NCBI GenBank assembly: GCA_963693635.1
Contig: CAVOBC010000001.1
Coordinates: forward strand, 1-48,990
Direction: 5' to 3'
DNA: 48,990 nucleotides
Source: CAVOBC01 sp963693635
Lineage (GTDB): Bacteria > Pseudomonadota > Gammaproteobacteria > Pseudomonadales > Azotimanducaceae
Both the position numbers and the translations under genes were made by a program. Below are positions 9,037-17,625 of the stretch, piece by piece. The notes beneath the pieces are model-generated. The model saw only the letters and a list, made by a program, of their open reading frames with translations, did not search any database and was not told the DNA's origin. Positions within the stretch are counted from its first letter, which is position 1. Every line of letters starts with the position of its first letter.

Positions 9037-9651
9037 CTAACGGTCAGGCACGGTATTGATCTCGACATCGACGCGTTCGCATGGGCGATCCCGCGTCGGC
9101 GCGGTGGCGCCTACCCTCGCGGTCTCGCCGGGCGGCCCGAGCGCCGAGAGGCCAGACGCGAGGATAGTTCGCGCTTGCTCCACATCGACCGCGCCCGGTT
9201 CGAGCGAGAGCGAGAAGCCAGGAATCTGCCGCACCATCACGAGCGGCGCGTCACCCGCACCGTCAACGACATAGGCCGCGACGGGCGTGCGCAGGCCGCG
9301 CACCCGCACGGGCCCGCACGGGCTGCAGGCAAATGCCAGTCGAACCAGTTGCCGGGTCTGTTCCGAGATCAGGATCTGATCGCGGCCGGCGAGCCCCTCC
9401 AACCGACTCGCCAGGTTTACCGTGCTGCCGATCACCGTGTAGTCCAGCCGTTCGGATGAGCCGAAGCTGCCGACGGAGCAATACCCGGTGCTGATACCAA
9501 TCCGTATGTGCAGTTCGCACGCGACACCTTCGTCGCGCCAGACCTGCCGCAGGTCCTGCAGCGACCGACGCATGTCGAGCGCCATCTCAACGCATGCAAT
9601 TGCATCTTCACGCACGCCCCGACTATGCGGATCACCGAAGAACACCATCAC
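9037..9651 (-). CDS. class III adenylate cyclase, C-terminal catalytic fragment (after frameshift)
   Basis: The distal half of a cyclase catalytic domain in a different frame from its N-terminal half. In the frame joined to it the sequence reads GGTLDKFLGDGVMVFFGDP, and then LDYTVIGSTVNLASRLEGL. The lysine in LDKFLGDG and the threonine in DYTVIG are the adenine-specifying pair, so cAMP rather than cGMP is the predicted product. Removing a single base near 9697-9698 (ATCCGCA to ATCGCA on the minus strand) joins this fragment to the upstream one without losing any conserved residue. As written this fragment has no convincing start of its own. It may be a sequencing indel, a recent pseudogene, or less likely a programmed shift. 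Confidence 0.8.
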   Translation of the reverse strand: MMVFFGDPHSRGVREDAIACVEMALDMRRSLQDLRQVWRDEGVACELHIRIGISTGYCSVGSFGSSERLDYTVIGSTVNLASRLEGLAGRDQILISEQTRQLVRLAFACSPCGPVRVRGLRTPVAAYVVDGAGDAPLVMVRQIPGFSLSLEPGAVDVEQARTILASGLSALGPPGETARVGATAPTRDRPCERVDVEINTVPDR

Positions 9652-10657
9652 CCCGTCCCCCAGAAACTTGTCGAGCGTGCCGCCATGGTTGCGTGCGGAT
9701 CGCCGCCATGCGGTCCAGATACTGATTGAGACAACGCGTCAGCGCTTCTTCCTCCATGTTGTCCATTAGCTCGGTGAAGCCCTCGATGTCCGAGAAGAAG
9801 AGCGTGAGTTTGCGCCGGGTCGTTCGGGGCATTGCGGTCAGCTCACTCGCCCGCAGGCGATCGACAAGTTGGGGCGCAACATATTTGCTGAGGCTTTCGT
9901 TCAGCCCTGCAAGGCGACTGCTGGCCTGTCGCGCCCGGCGATGCCCCATGCGCCACTGGCGATTCTCGTGCGACACCAGAAAGCCGATGGCGCCCGTATT
10001 GATAAGGAGCGCGATGCCGCTCAGCGCGTCCGTCAGGGTCGAACCGGCATTCGTCGGCACGTCCAGCAAGACGAACGCGGCGACCGTCGTGACGACGGCA
10101 ACCATGGTCGCTGCAACGAGCGACGCGAGTCCCCCAAAGATAAGCGCCGCCATGGTAAGGGCAACCAGAAAGGCGAGAGACGCGAGCGGGTGGAGCCCAA
10201 CCGCAGCGATCAGGATGCCCGTCAGCAGCCCATCGGCGAGCAACGCCCGCCGCACCACCGCCCCGTTCTTCGTAGACCCGCTGATTCCGGCAGCGTTCGC
10301 ATCCGTACGGATTTGGCCAGAATCGGTTAGAGGCAAGCGGGTCTGGATCGAGGTCGCAGAAGCGTCCGCGAAAGTCTGGCGAACTCCGGACCCGATCGCG
10401 TCAGGCGATATTGCGTCAGCACCCGCCTCGTCAACGCACCCACCGACGGGGCCGCGAGTGTGGGCGGCAAGGAGCCGTAGCTGCAACCGATAGAGCAGGT
10501 GCGGGTACAGGAGCAGAACGACCCCGAGGCCCAGCAACCAGATCTGCAACGGGTCCGCAATCAGGATGCTGAAAACAATCAGGCCCGCGAGCCCGTACAT
10601 CAGCACCCGGGGCCGGTAACTCACGCGAATTAGATAATGGACGTCGTCTGCATTCAT
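9632..10657 (-). CDS. membrane adenylate cyclase, N-terminal fragment (frameshifted)
   Basis: Begins with MNADDVHYLIRVSYRPRVLM. Two hydrophobic segments come first (about residues 18-58), then a polar stretch of about 70 residues (about 65-135), then three or four more hydrophobic segments (about 140-235). This resembles a MASE2-type membrane sensor of the P. aeruginosa CyaB kind. The cyclase domain opens with LTLFFSDIEGFTELMD; D290 would be the first metal ligand. After RMAAI the frame is lost and about 30 unrelated residues follow. The other half of the catalytic domain continues in the next frame (fragment at 9037-9651). Corrected, the protein would have about 540 residues. The polar insert between the membrane segments is unusual and gives no domain match by eye. 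Confidence 0.8.
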   Translation of the reverse strand: MNADDVHYLIRVSYRPRVLMYGLAGLIVFSILIADPLQIWLLGLGVVLLLYPHLLYRLQLRLLAAHTRGPVGGCVDEAGADAISPDAIGSGVRQTFADASATSIQTRLPLTDSGQIRTDANAAGISGSTKNGAVVRRALLADGLLTGILIAAVGLHPLASLAFLVALTMAALIFGGLASLVAATMVAVVTTVAAFVLLDVPTNAGSTLTDALSGIALLINTGAIGFLVSHENRQWRMGHRRARQASSRLAGLNESLSKYVAPQLVDRLRASELTAMPRTTRRKLTLFFSDIEGFTELMDNMEEEALTRCLNQYLDRMAAIRTQPWRHARQVSGGRGDGVLR

Positions 10658-10778
10658 GGGCAGACGTTAGCCCCGTCGACGGTCCGCGGCGATAGGACAT
10701 CGCCCCGGCCGCGCGCGCCAGATCACTGCAACGGGTGTAAGACGATCACCTGTCAGCCCGTGCGATTCTCGCCCGCCC

Positions 10779-10842
10779 CTATTCACGGCTCGCGAAGCGA
10801 ACGTGAACTTCAGCTATTCACGGCTCGCGAAGCGAACGTGAA
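10779..10842. repeat. tandem pair of REP-like palindromes
   Basis: Two identical 29-bp copies (10779-10807 and 10814-10842) are separated by 6 bp. Each contains a stem TTCACG/CGTGAA with an inner TCGC-GAA-GCGA stem, the layout of a repetitive extragenic palindrome. They lie in the 223-bp gap between the cyclase gene and the PspB-like gene. The frameshifted tail of the latter reads into them. Confidence 0.75.
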
Positions 10843-11092
10843 ATCCGCTTCGGCCAAGCACAGTTGCTTTCAACAGACTGCTAATCCTTGTCCAGCGCCC
10901 TGATCTCGCGATCAAGCGGTCATCGGTGACCACCTGCTCGAGCACCTGAATGCAGGATTCCAGGTCATCAATGCGCCCTTCGTACCCATCCAGGTCAACA
11001 TCGACCGGGTCGCGGGTCCGGATCCGGGTAATCAGAACGCCAGCAAGGCATCCCACAATGACGATCAACGCAACCATATCAAAGACGCCCAT
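10814..11092 (-). CDS. PspB-like small membrane protein with shifted C-terminus
   Basis: The ATG at 11092 follows GGGGAGATCAG, a good ribosome binding site. MGVFDMVALIVIVGCLAGVL is a single N-terminal membrane helix. A short linker is followed by the coiled-coil signature DDLESCIQVLEQVVTDDR, very close to the LEERV-VLE-IVTD motif of PspB/PspB-like proteins. PspB acts with PspC at the inner membrane in envelope stress. After TDDR the frame departs. One extra base near 10912-10917 would instead give D-R-E-I-R-A-L-D-K-D and a stop at 10881, the expected length of about 70 residues. As read, the 92-residue form ends inside the REP-like repeats. No pspA or pspC is nearby, so the function is only a family inference. 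Confidence 0.6.
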   Translation of the reverse strand: MGVFDMVALIVIVGCLAGVLITRIRTRDPVDVDLDGYEGRIDDLESCIQVLEQVVTDDRLIARSGRWTRISSLLKATVLGRSGFHVRFASRE

Positions 11093-11144
11093 CTGATCTC
11101 CCCTGTCCTCTTTTTCGTTCGGCATGTCGTCGTGTCCGCACTCG

Positions 11145-12341
11145 CTACAACACCGCCTCCATTGCAAACGTGCGCACCGGGTCGACCTCCACGTCGTAGT
11201 CGACGCCGTCGATGCCAAATCCATGCAACGCAAGGAACGCATCTCGATAAGCATCGAAGTCCGCGACGGCGGCGAGATTCTCGGCGGTCACATTCCAGTT
11301 GGCTTTCACATAGTCCTGCACGTCGCGGCCAAGTTCCAGGTCGTCCATGCGCAATCGCCCCGCATCATCCGGCGCAACGGGCTCTGCGGCGTAAAGGCCA
11401 GTCTCAAACAACCGCTGCGTTTGCTCAATACAGCCCTCGTGCGTACCCGCCTCCTGCATCACCTTGAACAGCAGCGAGAGGTAAATCGGCATACCAGGGA
11501 TCGCCGCAGCAGCCTGGGTGACCAGCCCTTTCATGACGCAGACCCGGGCGCTGCCGCCGACCCCCGCCATCGGCGCTGCAAGGGCACGCGACGCGCGGTC
11601 GAGATCTTCCTTGGCCTTGCCGATGGTGCCGTGAAAATAGATGGGCCAGGTGACCTCGCTGCCGAGATAGGTGTAGTTAGTCGTGATGCAACCTTGCGCC
11701 AACACATCAGCCGCGCGCAGCGCGTCGATCCAAAGCTCCCAGTCCTCGCCGCCCATGACCTGCACCGTGTCTGCCGTCTCCTTGATGGTTGCCGGCTCAA
11801 GCGCAATCTCGCGAATATCCCGCGTATTAAAATCGATGGTCTTGCCACTGAACGCCTGACCAATCGGTTTGAGCGTGGAACGCTTGAGTTCTCCCCCTGG
11901 AATCTGTCGGGCAGGGGCTGCAACCGAGTACACCACGAGATCAACCTTGCCGCCCATCTCTCTGATGATGGTATCGATCGCCTGCTGCTTGATCTCATCG
12001 GAGAACGCGTCGCCCTGAATGTTGCCGGCATAGAGACCCGCGCCGGCCGCCGCCTCCGTGAACGCCGCCGTTTTGTACCAGCCTGGCGAAGCGGTCCGCT
12101 TGCCGTCTGCGCCACGTTCAAAGAACACGCCGAGCGTGTTGGCGCCCGCGCCAAAGGCTGCACTGATGCGGGACGCGAGGCCATAGCCACCGGATGCGCC
12201 GACAATAAGTACATTCCGGGGGCCGCTGGTGATCGGCGCGCGACGCGCGACGTACGCGATATCCCGTTGCACATCCCGTTCACACCCTACTGGGTGAGCC
12301 GCGGTGCACAGAAAACCACGCACTCTGGGTTTGATAATCAT
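11145..12341 (-). CDS. fabV: NADH-dependent trans-2-enoyl-ACP (CoA) reductase, FabV type
   Basis: Catalyses the last step of each fatty acid elongation cycle. FabV is the large, triclosan-tolerant enoyl reductase that can replace FabI. The 398 residues match the family length of about 400. Features seen are the N-terminal MIIKPRVRGFLCTAAHPVGC, the nucleotide-binding GASGGYGLASRISAAFGAG, and the catalytic Y-(8 residues)-K motif in YFHGTIGKAK. The frame is open to 12398, but the family begins at MIIKPR, fixing ATG 12341. It lies between lgt and the PspB-like gene, all on the minus strand. TER-type trans-enoyl-CoA reductases of other phyla share the fold; the assignment to FabV rests on its gammaproteobacterial context. 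Confidence 0.95.
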   Translation of the reverse strand: MIIKPRVRGFLCTAAHPVGCERDVQRDIAYVARRAPITSGPRNVLIVGASGGYGLASRISAAFGAGANTLGVFFERGADGKRTASPGWYKTAAFTEAAAGAGLYAGNIQGDAFSDEIKQQAIDTIIREMGGKVDLVVYSVAAPARQIPGGELKRSTLKPIGQAFSGKTIDFNTRDIREIALEPATIKETADTVQVMGGEDWELWIDALRAADVLAQGCITTNYTYLGSEVTWPIYFHGTIGKAKEDLDRASRALAAPMAGVGGSARVCVMKGLVTQAAAAIPGMPIYLSLLFKVMQEAGTHEGCIEQTQRLFETGLYAAEPVAPDDAGRLRMDDLELGRDVQDYVKANWNVTAENLAAVADFDAYRDAFLALHGFGIDGVDYDVEVDPVRTFAMEAVL

Positions 12342-12410
12342 GAAATCTCGCTTCCTCTCATCTAGTCCATCTTGTCGGTTTGCGATTCTAGCGACCAAAC
12401 GCTCGTCGCC

Positions 12411-13325
12411 TCAGCGCGATTTGCTCTTTTGCTTCTTCTTGCGCGTTGCGTGTTTCGGTGTGCCGGACTGACCGGCCGGCCGATCCGAAGGCGCAGTCGC
12501 TGCGCGCCCCTCGCGCGAGCCAGGCATTTCAGCGGGTCCGCGCGCCACGAGACCCAGTCGATAGGCCAGCACCACCAACACGACGCCTGCGGCAATCATC
12601 GGCAAGGACAGTATCTGCCCCATCGTAACCCAGCCCAGCGCGACGAAGTTCAGATGCGCATCCGGCATGCGAAAGAACTCCGAGAAGACGCGCAGACAGC
12701 CATAGCCGATGAGGAAAACACCCGACGTCGCCATGACGGGCCGAGGCATCCTGGCAAAGATGAACAAGACCGCGAACAGCACCGGCCCTTCAACCAGGCT
12801 TTGATACAAACTGGACGGATGTCGCGCCACGAAGTCGCCGGGATAGACCACCGCCCAGGGCACGTCGGCGACGCGACCAGGCAACTCAGCGTTAATGAAG
12901 TTGCCGAGACGACCGAAGCCAAGCCCGACCGGGATGACCGGCGCGATGAAGTCTGTGACCTCGAAGTAGCGACGCCCACTCTTCCTCGCGTACAACCCCA
13001 TGGCAACCAGCACGCCAAGCATGCCGCCATGGAACGACATGCCGCCCTTCCAGACCATGAAGATGCGCAGCGGGTCCTCGATCAGGGCCTCCATGCCATA
13101 GAACAGCATGTAGCCCACCCGACCGCCCAGAATCACACCCAGCACCAGATAGAACGCCAGATCCGAAATCTGCTCACTGGTGAACGAAAGTCCGTAGCGG
13201 CGAGTGCGCCACGTCACGAGCCACCAGCCCGACCCGATACCCACCAGATAAGACAGTGCATACCAGTGGATAGACACCGGACCAAGGCTAATCGCAACCG
13301 GATCAAACGCCGGGTAGTGCCACAT
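12411..13325 (-). CDS. lgt: phosphatidylglycerol--prolipoprotein diacylglyceryl transferase
   Basis: Attaches diacylglycerol to the lipobox cysteine of prolipoproteins, the first step of lipoprotein maturation, in the inner membrane. The 304-residue protein has several membrane helices. It carries the Lgt signatures GGMSFHGGMLG (catalytic His region) and GRLGNFINAELPG with its essential Arg/Asn. It ends in a basic tail rich in Lys/Arg (KKKQKSKSR) that is longer than in E. coli Lgt (291 residues). thyA, often its neighbour, is absent; fabV follows 69 bp downstream in the same orientation. The ATG at 13325 gives the usual MWHYPAFDPVAI start. Confidence 0.96.
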   Translation of the reverse strand: MWHYPAFDPVAISLGPVSIHWYALSYLVGIGSGWWLVTWRTRRYGLSFTSEQISDLAFYLVLGVILGGRVGYMLFYGMEALIEDPLRIFMVWKGGMSFHGGMLGVLVAMGLYARKSGRRYFEVTDFIAPVIPVGLGFGRLGNFINAELPGRVADVPWAVVYPGDFVARHPSSLYQSLVEGPVLFAVLFIFARMPRPVMATSGVFLIGYGCLRVFSEFFRMPDAHLNFVALGWVTMGQILSLPMIAAGVVLVVLAYRLGLVARGPAEMPGSREGRAATAPSDRPAGQSGTPKHATRKKKQKSKSR

Positions 13326-13387
13326 TGCTAAGTGTCCTTTTCGCTTGGTGCCCGCTAATCACGATCAGCCTGTCTGCGCGCGTTCGG

Positions 13388-13440
13388 GTGTGTATGTCGG
13401 TGTGCATGTCGCTGTAGGTGCGGCGTAGGTGTGCACGTCG
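13388..13440. repeat. degenerate GT-rich 12-bp tandem repeat
   Basis: In the 268-bp divergent gap between lgt and the NRDE gene the plus strand carries imperfect units of the type GTGTGTATGTCG, GTGTGCATGTCG and GTGTGCACGTCG. A more decayed unit lies between the second and third. It fits slipped-strand expansion followed by drift. Nothing else was recognised in this gap. Confidence 0.55.
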
Positions 13441-13593
13441 GTCTGCGCAGCGTGGCGATAGGCAGGCAAACGCCAAAGCGCGCCCTGCACACGACGCCGG
13501 TTCTTCGCAAACGCTGCGCATTATCCGGCATACCGACCGGTTTGATAAACTCGCCCGCTCCTTAACCCGCCGCCGAACCAAAAACGCCTGCCT

Positions 13594-14319
13594 ATGTGTC
13601 TTATTCTCTTCGCCATCGATCAAGCAGACCATCGTCTCGTTGTCGCTGCCAATCGCGATGAGTATTACGCCCGACCCGCATCCCGCGCGGATTTCTGGTC
13701 CGACCATCCGTCCGTGCTCGCAGGACGCGACCTGCAAGCCGGCGGAACTTGGCTTGGCGTGACCACGGGCGGGCGGTTCGCCGCCGTAACCAATTTTCGT
13801 GAAACGCCGCCGCAGCCGATGCCGCCGCGTTCTCGTGGCGACCTGACGGCCGACTTCCTGACGGGCAGCGAAGCGCCCGCCGAGTATCTTGCCCGGATCG
13901 CCCAACGCGGACACCTTTACCGCGGCTTCAATTTGCTGATCGCTGACCCGAGCGGTGCGTACTATTACAGCAATCGCGGCGGCCTGCCGAAAAAACTGCC
14001 CGCTGGCGTCTATGGTCTGAGCAATCAGCTTCTGGACTGCGACTGGCCCAAGGTAGTCGGTGGTCGCGAAAAACTCGACGCCCTGCTCAAACGCGCGTCA
14101 CCCATCGAGGCGCAAGAGTTGTGCTTCGACCTGCTCGCGGACCGTGGTGACGGTCGCGCCAACTCCCCGAGTTTCATCGAGAGTCCCGAATACGGCACGT
14201 GCGCCGCAACGTTTGTGCGGATGACATCCCGGGAGGTTCAGCTTGGCGAACGCGGATTCAAAGCCGGTGGTGTGGGGACGGGCGACATGCGTCATCAGTT
14301 CAACATGGCGGTGAGCTAG
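13594..14319 (+). CDS. NRDE-family protein (TANGO2-like)
   Basis: The 241-residue protein starts MCLILFAI and has the family-naming ANRDE motif at about residues 19-23. AGRDLQAGGTWLGV and RFAAVTNFRE follow. It ends with a typical C-terminal region (ERGFKAGG then MRHQFNMAV). Cys2 next to the start fits an Ntn-hydrolase-like fold with an N-terminal cysteine nucleophile. The eukaryotic member TANGO2 is linked to heme and lipid handling, but bacterial substrates are not established. It is a single gene, convergent with ptsP (27-bp gap). No obvious ribosome binding site precedes the ATG; the upstream sequence is AT-richer. Confidence 0.88.
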   Translation: MCLILFAIDQADHRLVVAANRDEYYARPASRADFWSDHPSVLAGRDLQAGGTWLGVTTGGRFAAVTNFRETPPQPMPPRSRGDLTADFLTGSEAPAEYLARIAQRGHLYRGFNLLIADPSGAYYYSNRGGLPKKLPAGVYGLSNQLLDCDWPKVVGGREKLDALLKRASPIEAQELCFDLLADRGDGRANSPSFIESPEYGTCAATFVRMTSREVQLGERGFKAGGVGTGDMRHQFNMAVS

Positions 14320-14346
14320 TTCCTGTCTCAGAACCCTGGGCGCTCC

Positions 14347-16617
14347 TCAGTGATTGCGACCGGATCGGATCAGACGGCCGAGTCCGAACTCCCGCAAGCG
14401 TTCGTCCATATAATTCTTGATCAGATGGGCGTTCTCCATCTTTAGAACCGTATCGAGAACCTGCCGCGCGCGTTTCATCTCCACGCTGCGGATCACCCAT
14501 TTAATGATCGGCAGGTTGGGCGAAATCATGGACAACTCATCGAAACCCATCGCCACGAGCAGGATGGCTGCCGCTGGATTCCCGGCCATCTCGCCGCAGA
14601 TACCGACTTCCTTCTTAGCCAGCCGCGCCTCACCGACGACATGTTGCAGCGCGTGCAACACGGCCGGATGGAAGTCCTGATACAGCTCGGCCACCCGCGC
14701 ATTGTTGCGATCAACAGCGAGCATGTACTGAATGAGGTCGTTTGAGCCAACCGCAAGAAAGTCGACCCGGCTCAGGATCGCGCGGGTTTGATAAACCGCC
14801 GCCGGGACCTCGATCATGACGCCGATGTCCGGCATCTCGACCTCGACCCCCTCCTCGACGATTTCTCGATAACACTGGGCAATCAGCCGCTGGGCCTCAT
14901 CCACTTCCATGACACTGCTGACCATCGGCACCATGATGCGCAGATGCCCGTCGATGCCCTCATTGGCGCTGATCATCGCCCGGACCTGGCTCAGGAAGAT
15001 CTCGGGATGGTCGAGCGTCACGCGGATGCCGCGCCAGCCAAGGAAGGGATTTTCTTCTTCGATCGGAAAGTACGGCAGTGATTTGTCGCCACCGATGTCG
15101 AGCGTGCGCATGGTCACGGCCATCGGCGAAAACGCTTTGAGATGCTCGCGATAAATCTCGCGCTGCTCGTCTTCAGTCGGAAAGCGATCGCGCATCATAA
15201 AGTAGCTTTCGGTGCGATAAAGGCCCACACCCTCAGCACCGCGGTCGAGCGAACGCACAACGTCCGTCATCAATCCGGTATTGACCCACAACTTTACCCG
15301 GTCGCCATCGAGCGTCACCGCGGGTTCGTCGCGCAGGCCCTCGAGGCCCTCGATCAGCTCCTCCTCCTCGCGCATGACCTTCAGGTAGGACCGCTCCTGA
15401 CTTTCGTTCGGATGCGTTATGACGACGCCGTCGAAACCGTCGACGATGATCGGGCTGGCATGCACGCGCTTGATCGGCAAGTCATCCGCGCCCATCACCG
15501 TTGGCAAACCCATCGCTTCGGCGAGTATGGCCGCGTGTGATGTGACCGAACCACTCACCGAGACCACGCCGACGAGACATTCCTCAGGCACCTCCCCCAA
15601 CATCGCAGGGGTCAGTTCATCAGCCACCAGAACGGTCTTGTCCGGAAAATTGCGACCCGGCGTACCCCGCGTCTGACGCTGCAGGTTTGCGAGTACTCGC
15701 TGTCCCAGATCCTTGACGTCCGCGCCGCGCTCGCGCATGTACTCATCGTCCATCAGATCAAAGGTCGCCACGTGGCTGTCAATGACGTGCTTAAGTGCGC
15801 CCTGGGCCCAGACCGTGTCGCTAACGATGCGCGTGGTCACCTCGACTTCGACCTCGCCCAGCATCTGGATGTAGACGTCAAAGAGCGCGCGTTCACTTCG
15901 CTGCAGCCGAAACGACAGTTTCTGGGAGAGGTCCTCAATCTCAGCGCGGGTCGACTCGACCGCCGCGGCAAACAGGGCAGTCTCCTCCGCCACGTCGGTC
16001 GCCGGCCGTTCTGGCACCGAGTCGAGATCACTATCCGGAAACAGCACGTAGGCGGTGCCGATCGCAACACCCGCGCCGCTCGGCGTGCCACTGTAGGTGC
16101 GAGGGGCGTTCGCGTCGGTCATGTCCTGCAACGCGCCCGTCGCCGACGCGTGGGAGATGCGACCGCCCAGTCTGCCAGCGAGGGTAATCAGAAACGCTTC
16201 TTCGTCTGCGTTGTAGCGACGCGAGTCCCGGTCTTGTACGACGAGCACGCCGAGCACACGCTTGTGCTCAATGATCGGCGTGCCAAGGAACGAATGAAAC
16301 GGCTCCTCGCCAAGTTCGTCGATGTACAAAAAATGTGGATGTGACGGCGCGTCATCGAGATTGATCGGCTCGGCACGTTGCCCAACCAATCCGACCAGGC
16401 CGTCTGCAGCGCCGATCATCACGCGGCCAATGGCATCTGCGTTCAATCCACGCGTTGCCATCAGAACGTACTTGTTCTGCTTCGGGTCAAGGAGGTAGAC
16501 CGAACAGACGTTACAGTCCATTTCACGCTGGACCGACGACACAATCAGATCCAGTGCCGTCTCAAGGTCCTCGGCCGCATTAACCCCTTGCACGACCCGG
16601 CGAAGAACCTCGAGCAT
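14347..16617 (-). CDS. ptsP: PEP-protein phosphotransferase of the nitrogen PTS (EI-Ntr)
   Basis: Takes phosphate from PEP and passes it to NPr (PtsO), then PtsN, a regulatory chain linking carbon and nitrogen status. The 756-residue form has an N-terminal GAF domain (about residues 15-150, with CSVYLLDPKQNKYVLMATRG). The EI N-terminal and swivel domains follow, with the phospho-accepting His in GSVTSHAAILAEAMG. The PEP-binding TIM barrel comes last (TMRTLDIGGDKSLPYFP, VGSNDLIQYMLAVDRNN, GICGEMAGNPAA). ATG 16617 has CAGGG seven bases upstream and gives the MLEVLRRVVQGVNAAEDL start of homologues. An ATG at 16659 without a binding site is the alternative. rppH lies immediately upstream, the usual partner. 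Confidence 0.96.
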   Translation of the reverse strand: MLEVLRRVVQGVNAAEDLETALDLIVSSVQREMDCNVCSVYLLDPKQNKYVLMATRGLNADAIGRVMIGAADGLVGLVGQRAEPINLDDAPSHPHFLYIDELGEEPFHSFLGTPIIEHKRVLGVLVVQDRDSRRYNADEEAFLITLAGRLGGRISHASATGALQDMTDANAPRTYSGTPSGAGVAIGTAYVLFPDSDLDSVPERPATDVAEETALFAAAVESTRAEIEDLSQKLSFRLQRSERALFDVYIQMLGEVEVEVTTRIVSDTVWAQGALKHVIDSHVATFDLMDDEYMRERGADVKDLGQRVLANLQRQTRGTPGRNFPDKTVLVADELTPAMLGEVPEECLVGVVSVSGSVTSHAAILAEAMGLPTVMGADDLPIKRVHASPIIVDGFDGVVITHPNESQERSYLKVMREEEELIEGLEGLRDEPAVTLDGDRVKLWVNTGLMTDVVRSLDRGAEGVGLYRTESYFMMRDRFPTEDEQREIYREHLKAFSPMAVTMRTLDIGGDKSLPYFPIEEENPFLGWRGIRVTLDHPEIFLSQVRAMISANEGIDGHLRIMVPMVSSVMEVDEAQRLIAQCYREIVEEGVEVEMPDIGVMIEVPAAVYQTRAILSRVDFLAVGSNDLIQYMLAVDRNNARVAELYQDFHPAVLHALQHVVGEARLAKKEVGICGEMAGNPAAAILLVAMGFDELSMISPNLPIIKWVIRSVEMKRARQVLDTVLKMENAHLIKNYMDERLREFGLGRLIRSGRNH

Positions 16618-16770
16618 GCTCGTGCCCTGTTGTCCTTGCAGGAAGCGGCGCGCGTCCATCGAACTTTTACCGAAGTGGGGAGAACGATGGATTATCCATC
16701 ACGTCGCAAGTCGATAGATAGACGATTTCGGCAGAAACACAGCACCAAAAGAGTGCGCGTGAACCGAGGG

Positions 16771-17253
16771 CTATCGGCTCAAGCAGCGTGACATCGACGG
16801 CGCTAGCTCTTTCATGGCGCGTCGATACACATCGCGCTTGAAGGCAATGACCTGGCCAAGGGGATACCAGTAACTCACCCAACGCCAGTGATCAAACTCG
16901 GGCTTGTGGCAGTTGGACACCTGCACCGCGGCATCCTCCGCCAGCATCTTGAGCAAAAACCACTTCTGCTTTTGACCGACAAAGGAACTTCGATCCTGCC
17001 GCAGAAACCGGCGAGGCAGCTTGTACCGCAACCAGCCGCGCGTGCACGCGACCACCTGGACGTCACTGTCGGTAAGTCCAACCTCTTCACCCAACTCGCG
17101 AAACAGCGCCTCCTCGGGCGACTCCCGAGGCGCGATGCCGCCCTGCGGAAACTGCCACGCATCCTGTCCAACGCGCTTTGCCCAGAGCACCTGACCGGCT
17201 GTGTTCGCCACGATGATCCCGACGTTGGGACGATACCCATCCGCGTCTATCAC
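16771..17253 (-). CDS. rppH: RNA pyrophosphohydrolase (Nudix)
   Basis: Removes pyrophosphate from the 5' triphosphate end of mRNAs, starting RNase E-dependent decay. The 160-residue protein begins MIDADGYRPNVGIIV, almost identical to known RppH. It has a complete Nudix box (GGIAPRESPEEALFRELGEE then VGL). The start codon is GTG at 17253, chosen because the family N-terminus begins there; no strong ribosome binding site is visible. It precedes ptsP by 153 bp in the same orientation, an arrangement kept in Pseudomonas and E. coli. Confidence 0.96.
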   Translation of the reverse strand: MIDADGYRPNVGIIVANTAGQVLWAKRVGQDAWQFPQGGIAPRESPEEALFRELGEEVGLTDSDVQVVACTRGWLRYKLPRRFLRQDRSSFVGQKQKWFLLKMLAEDAAVQVSNCHKPEFDHWRWVSYWYPLGQVIAFKRDVYRRAMKELAPSMSRCLSR

Positions 17254-17625
17254 GTTGGCAATCCGTCAATGCAAAAAGCCATTGTGAAGCAATCCCGAGG
17301 GACGGGCAAACAAACCACCGCCGCCGGATGGCGCATAAACCAGACTGTCTGGCAGTGTTCGATTCACATGTACAGCAGGATTCGGCATCATGGATACACA
17401 CCTTCGTCAGCCCCCAATGTGAATTGACGCATCGGCCTCGCTTCTTGCATCCAAGCTGAAAACCATCACGAACAGCGGCATGTTATGAGCCCTTCCAGTC
17501 AGTGCCGACAGCCAGGATTGCAGGCTTTCATCACACCTGTCGACGCAAGCGTGTCCGTCGCAAAGAACCGGGGTCCGCATGCCGCATAACGCCCCCGCTG
17601 TCCCCCTGCATCTCGGGATTAGCCG
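17254..17625. other. gene-poor gap upstream of rppH and the broken agmatinase
   Basis: This 372-bp stretch lies between the divergent rppH and agmatinase-like genes. I see no family-like reading frame, RNA or strong repeat. Minus-strand frames here are cysteine-rich and unlike known proteins. It must hold the rppH promoter and the remains of the agmatinase promoter, but no convincing -35/-10 pair was found. Confidence 0.4.
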
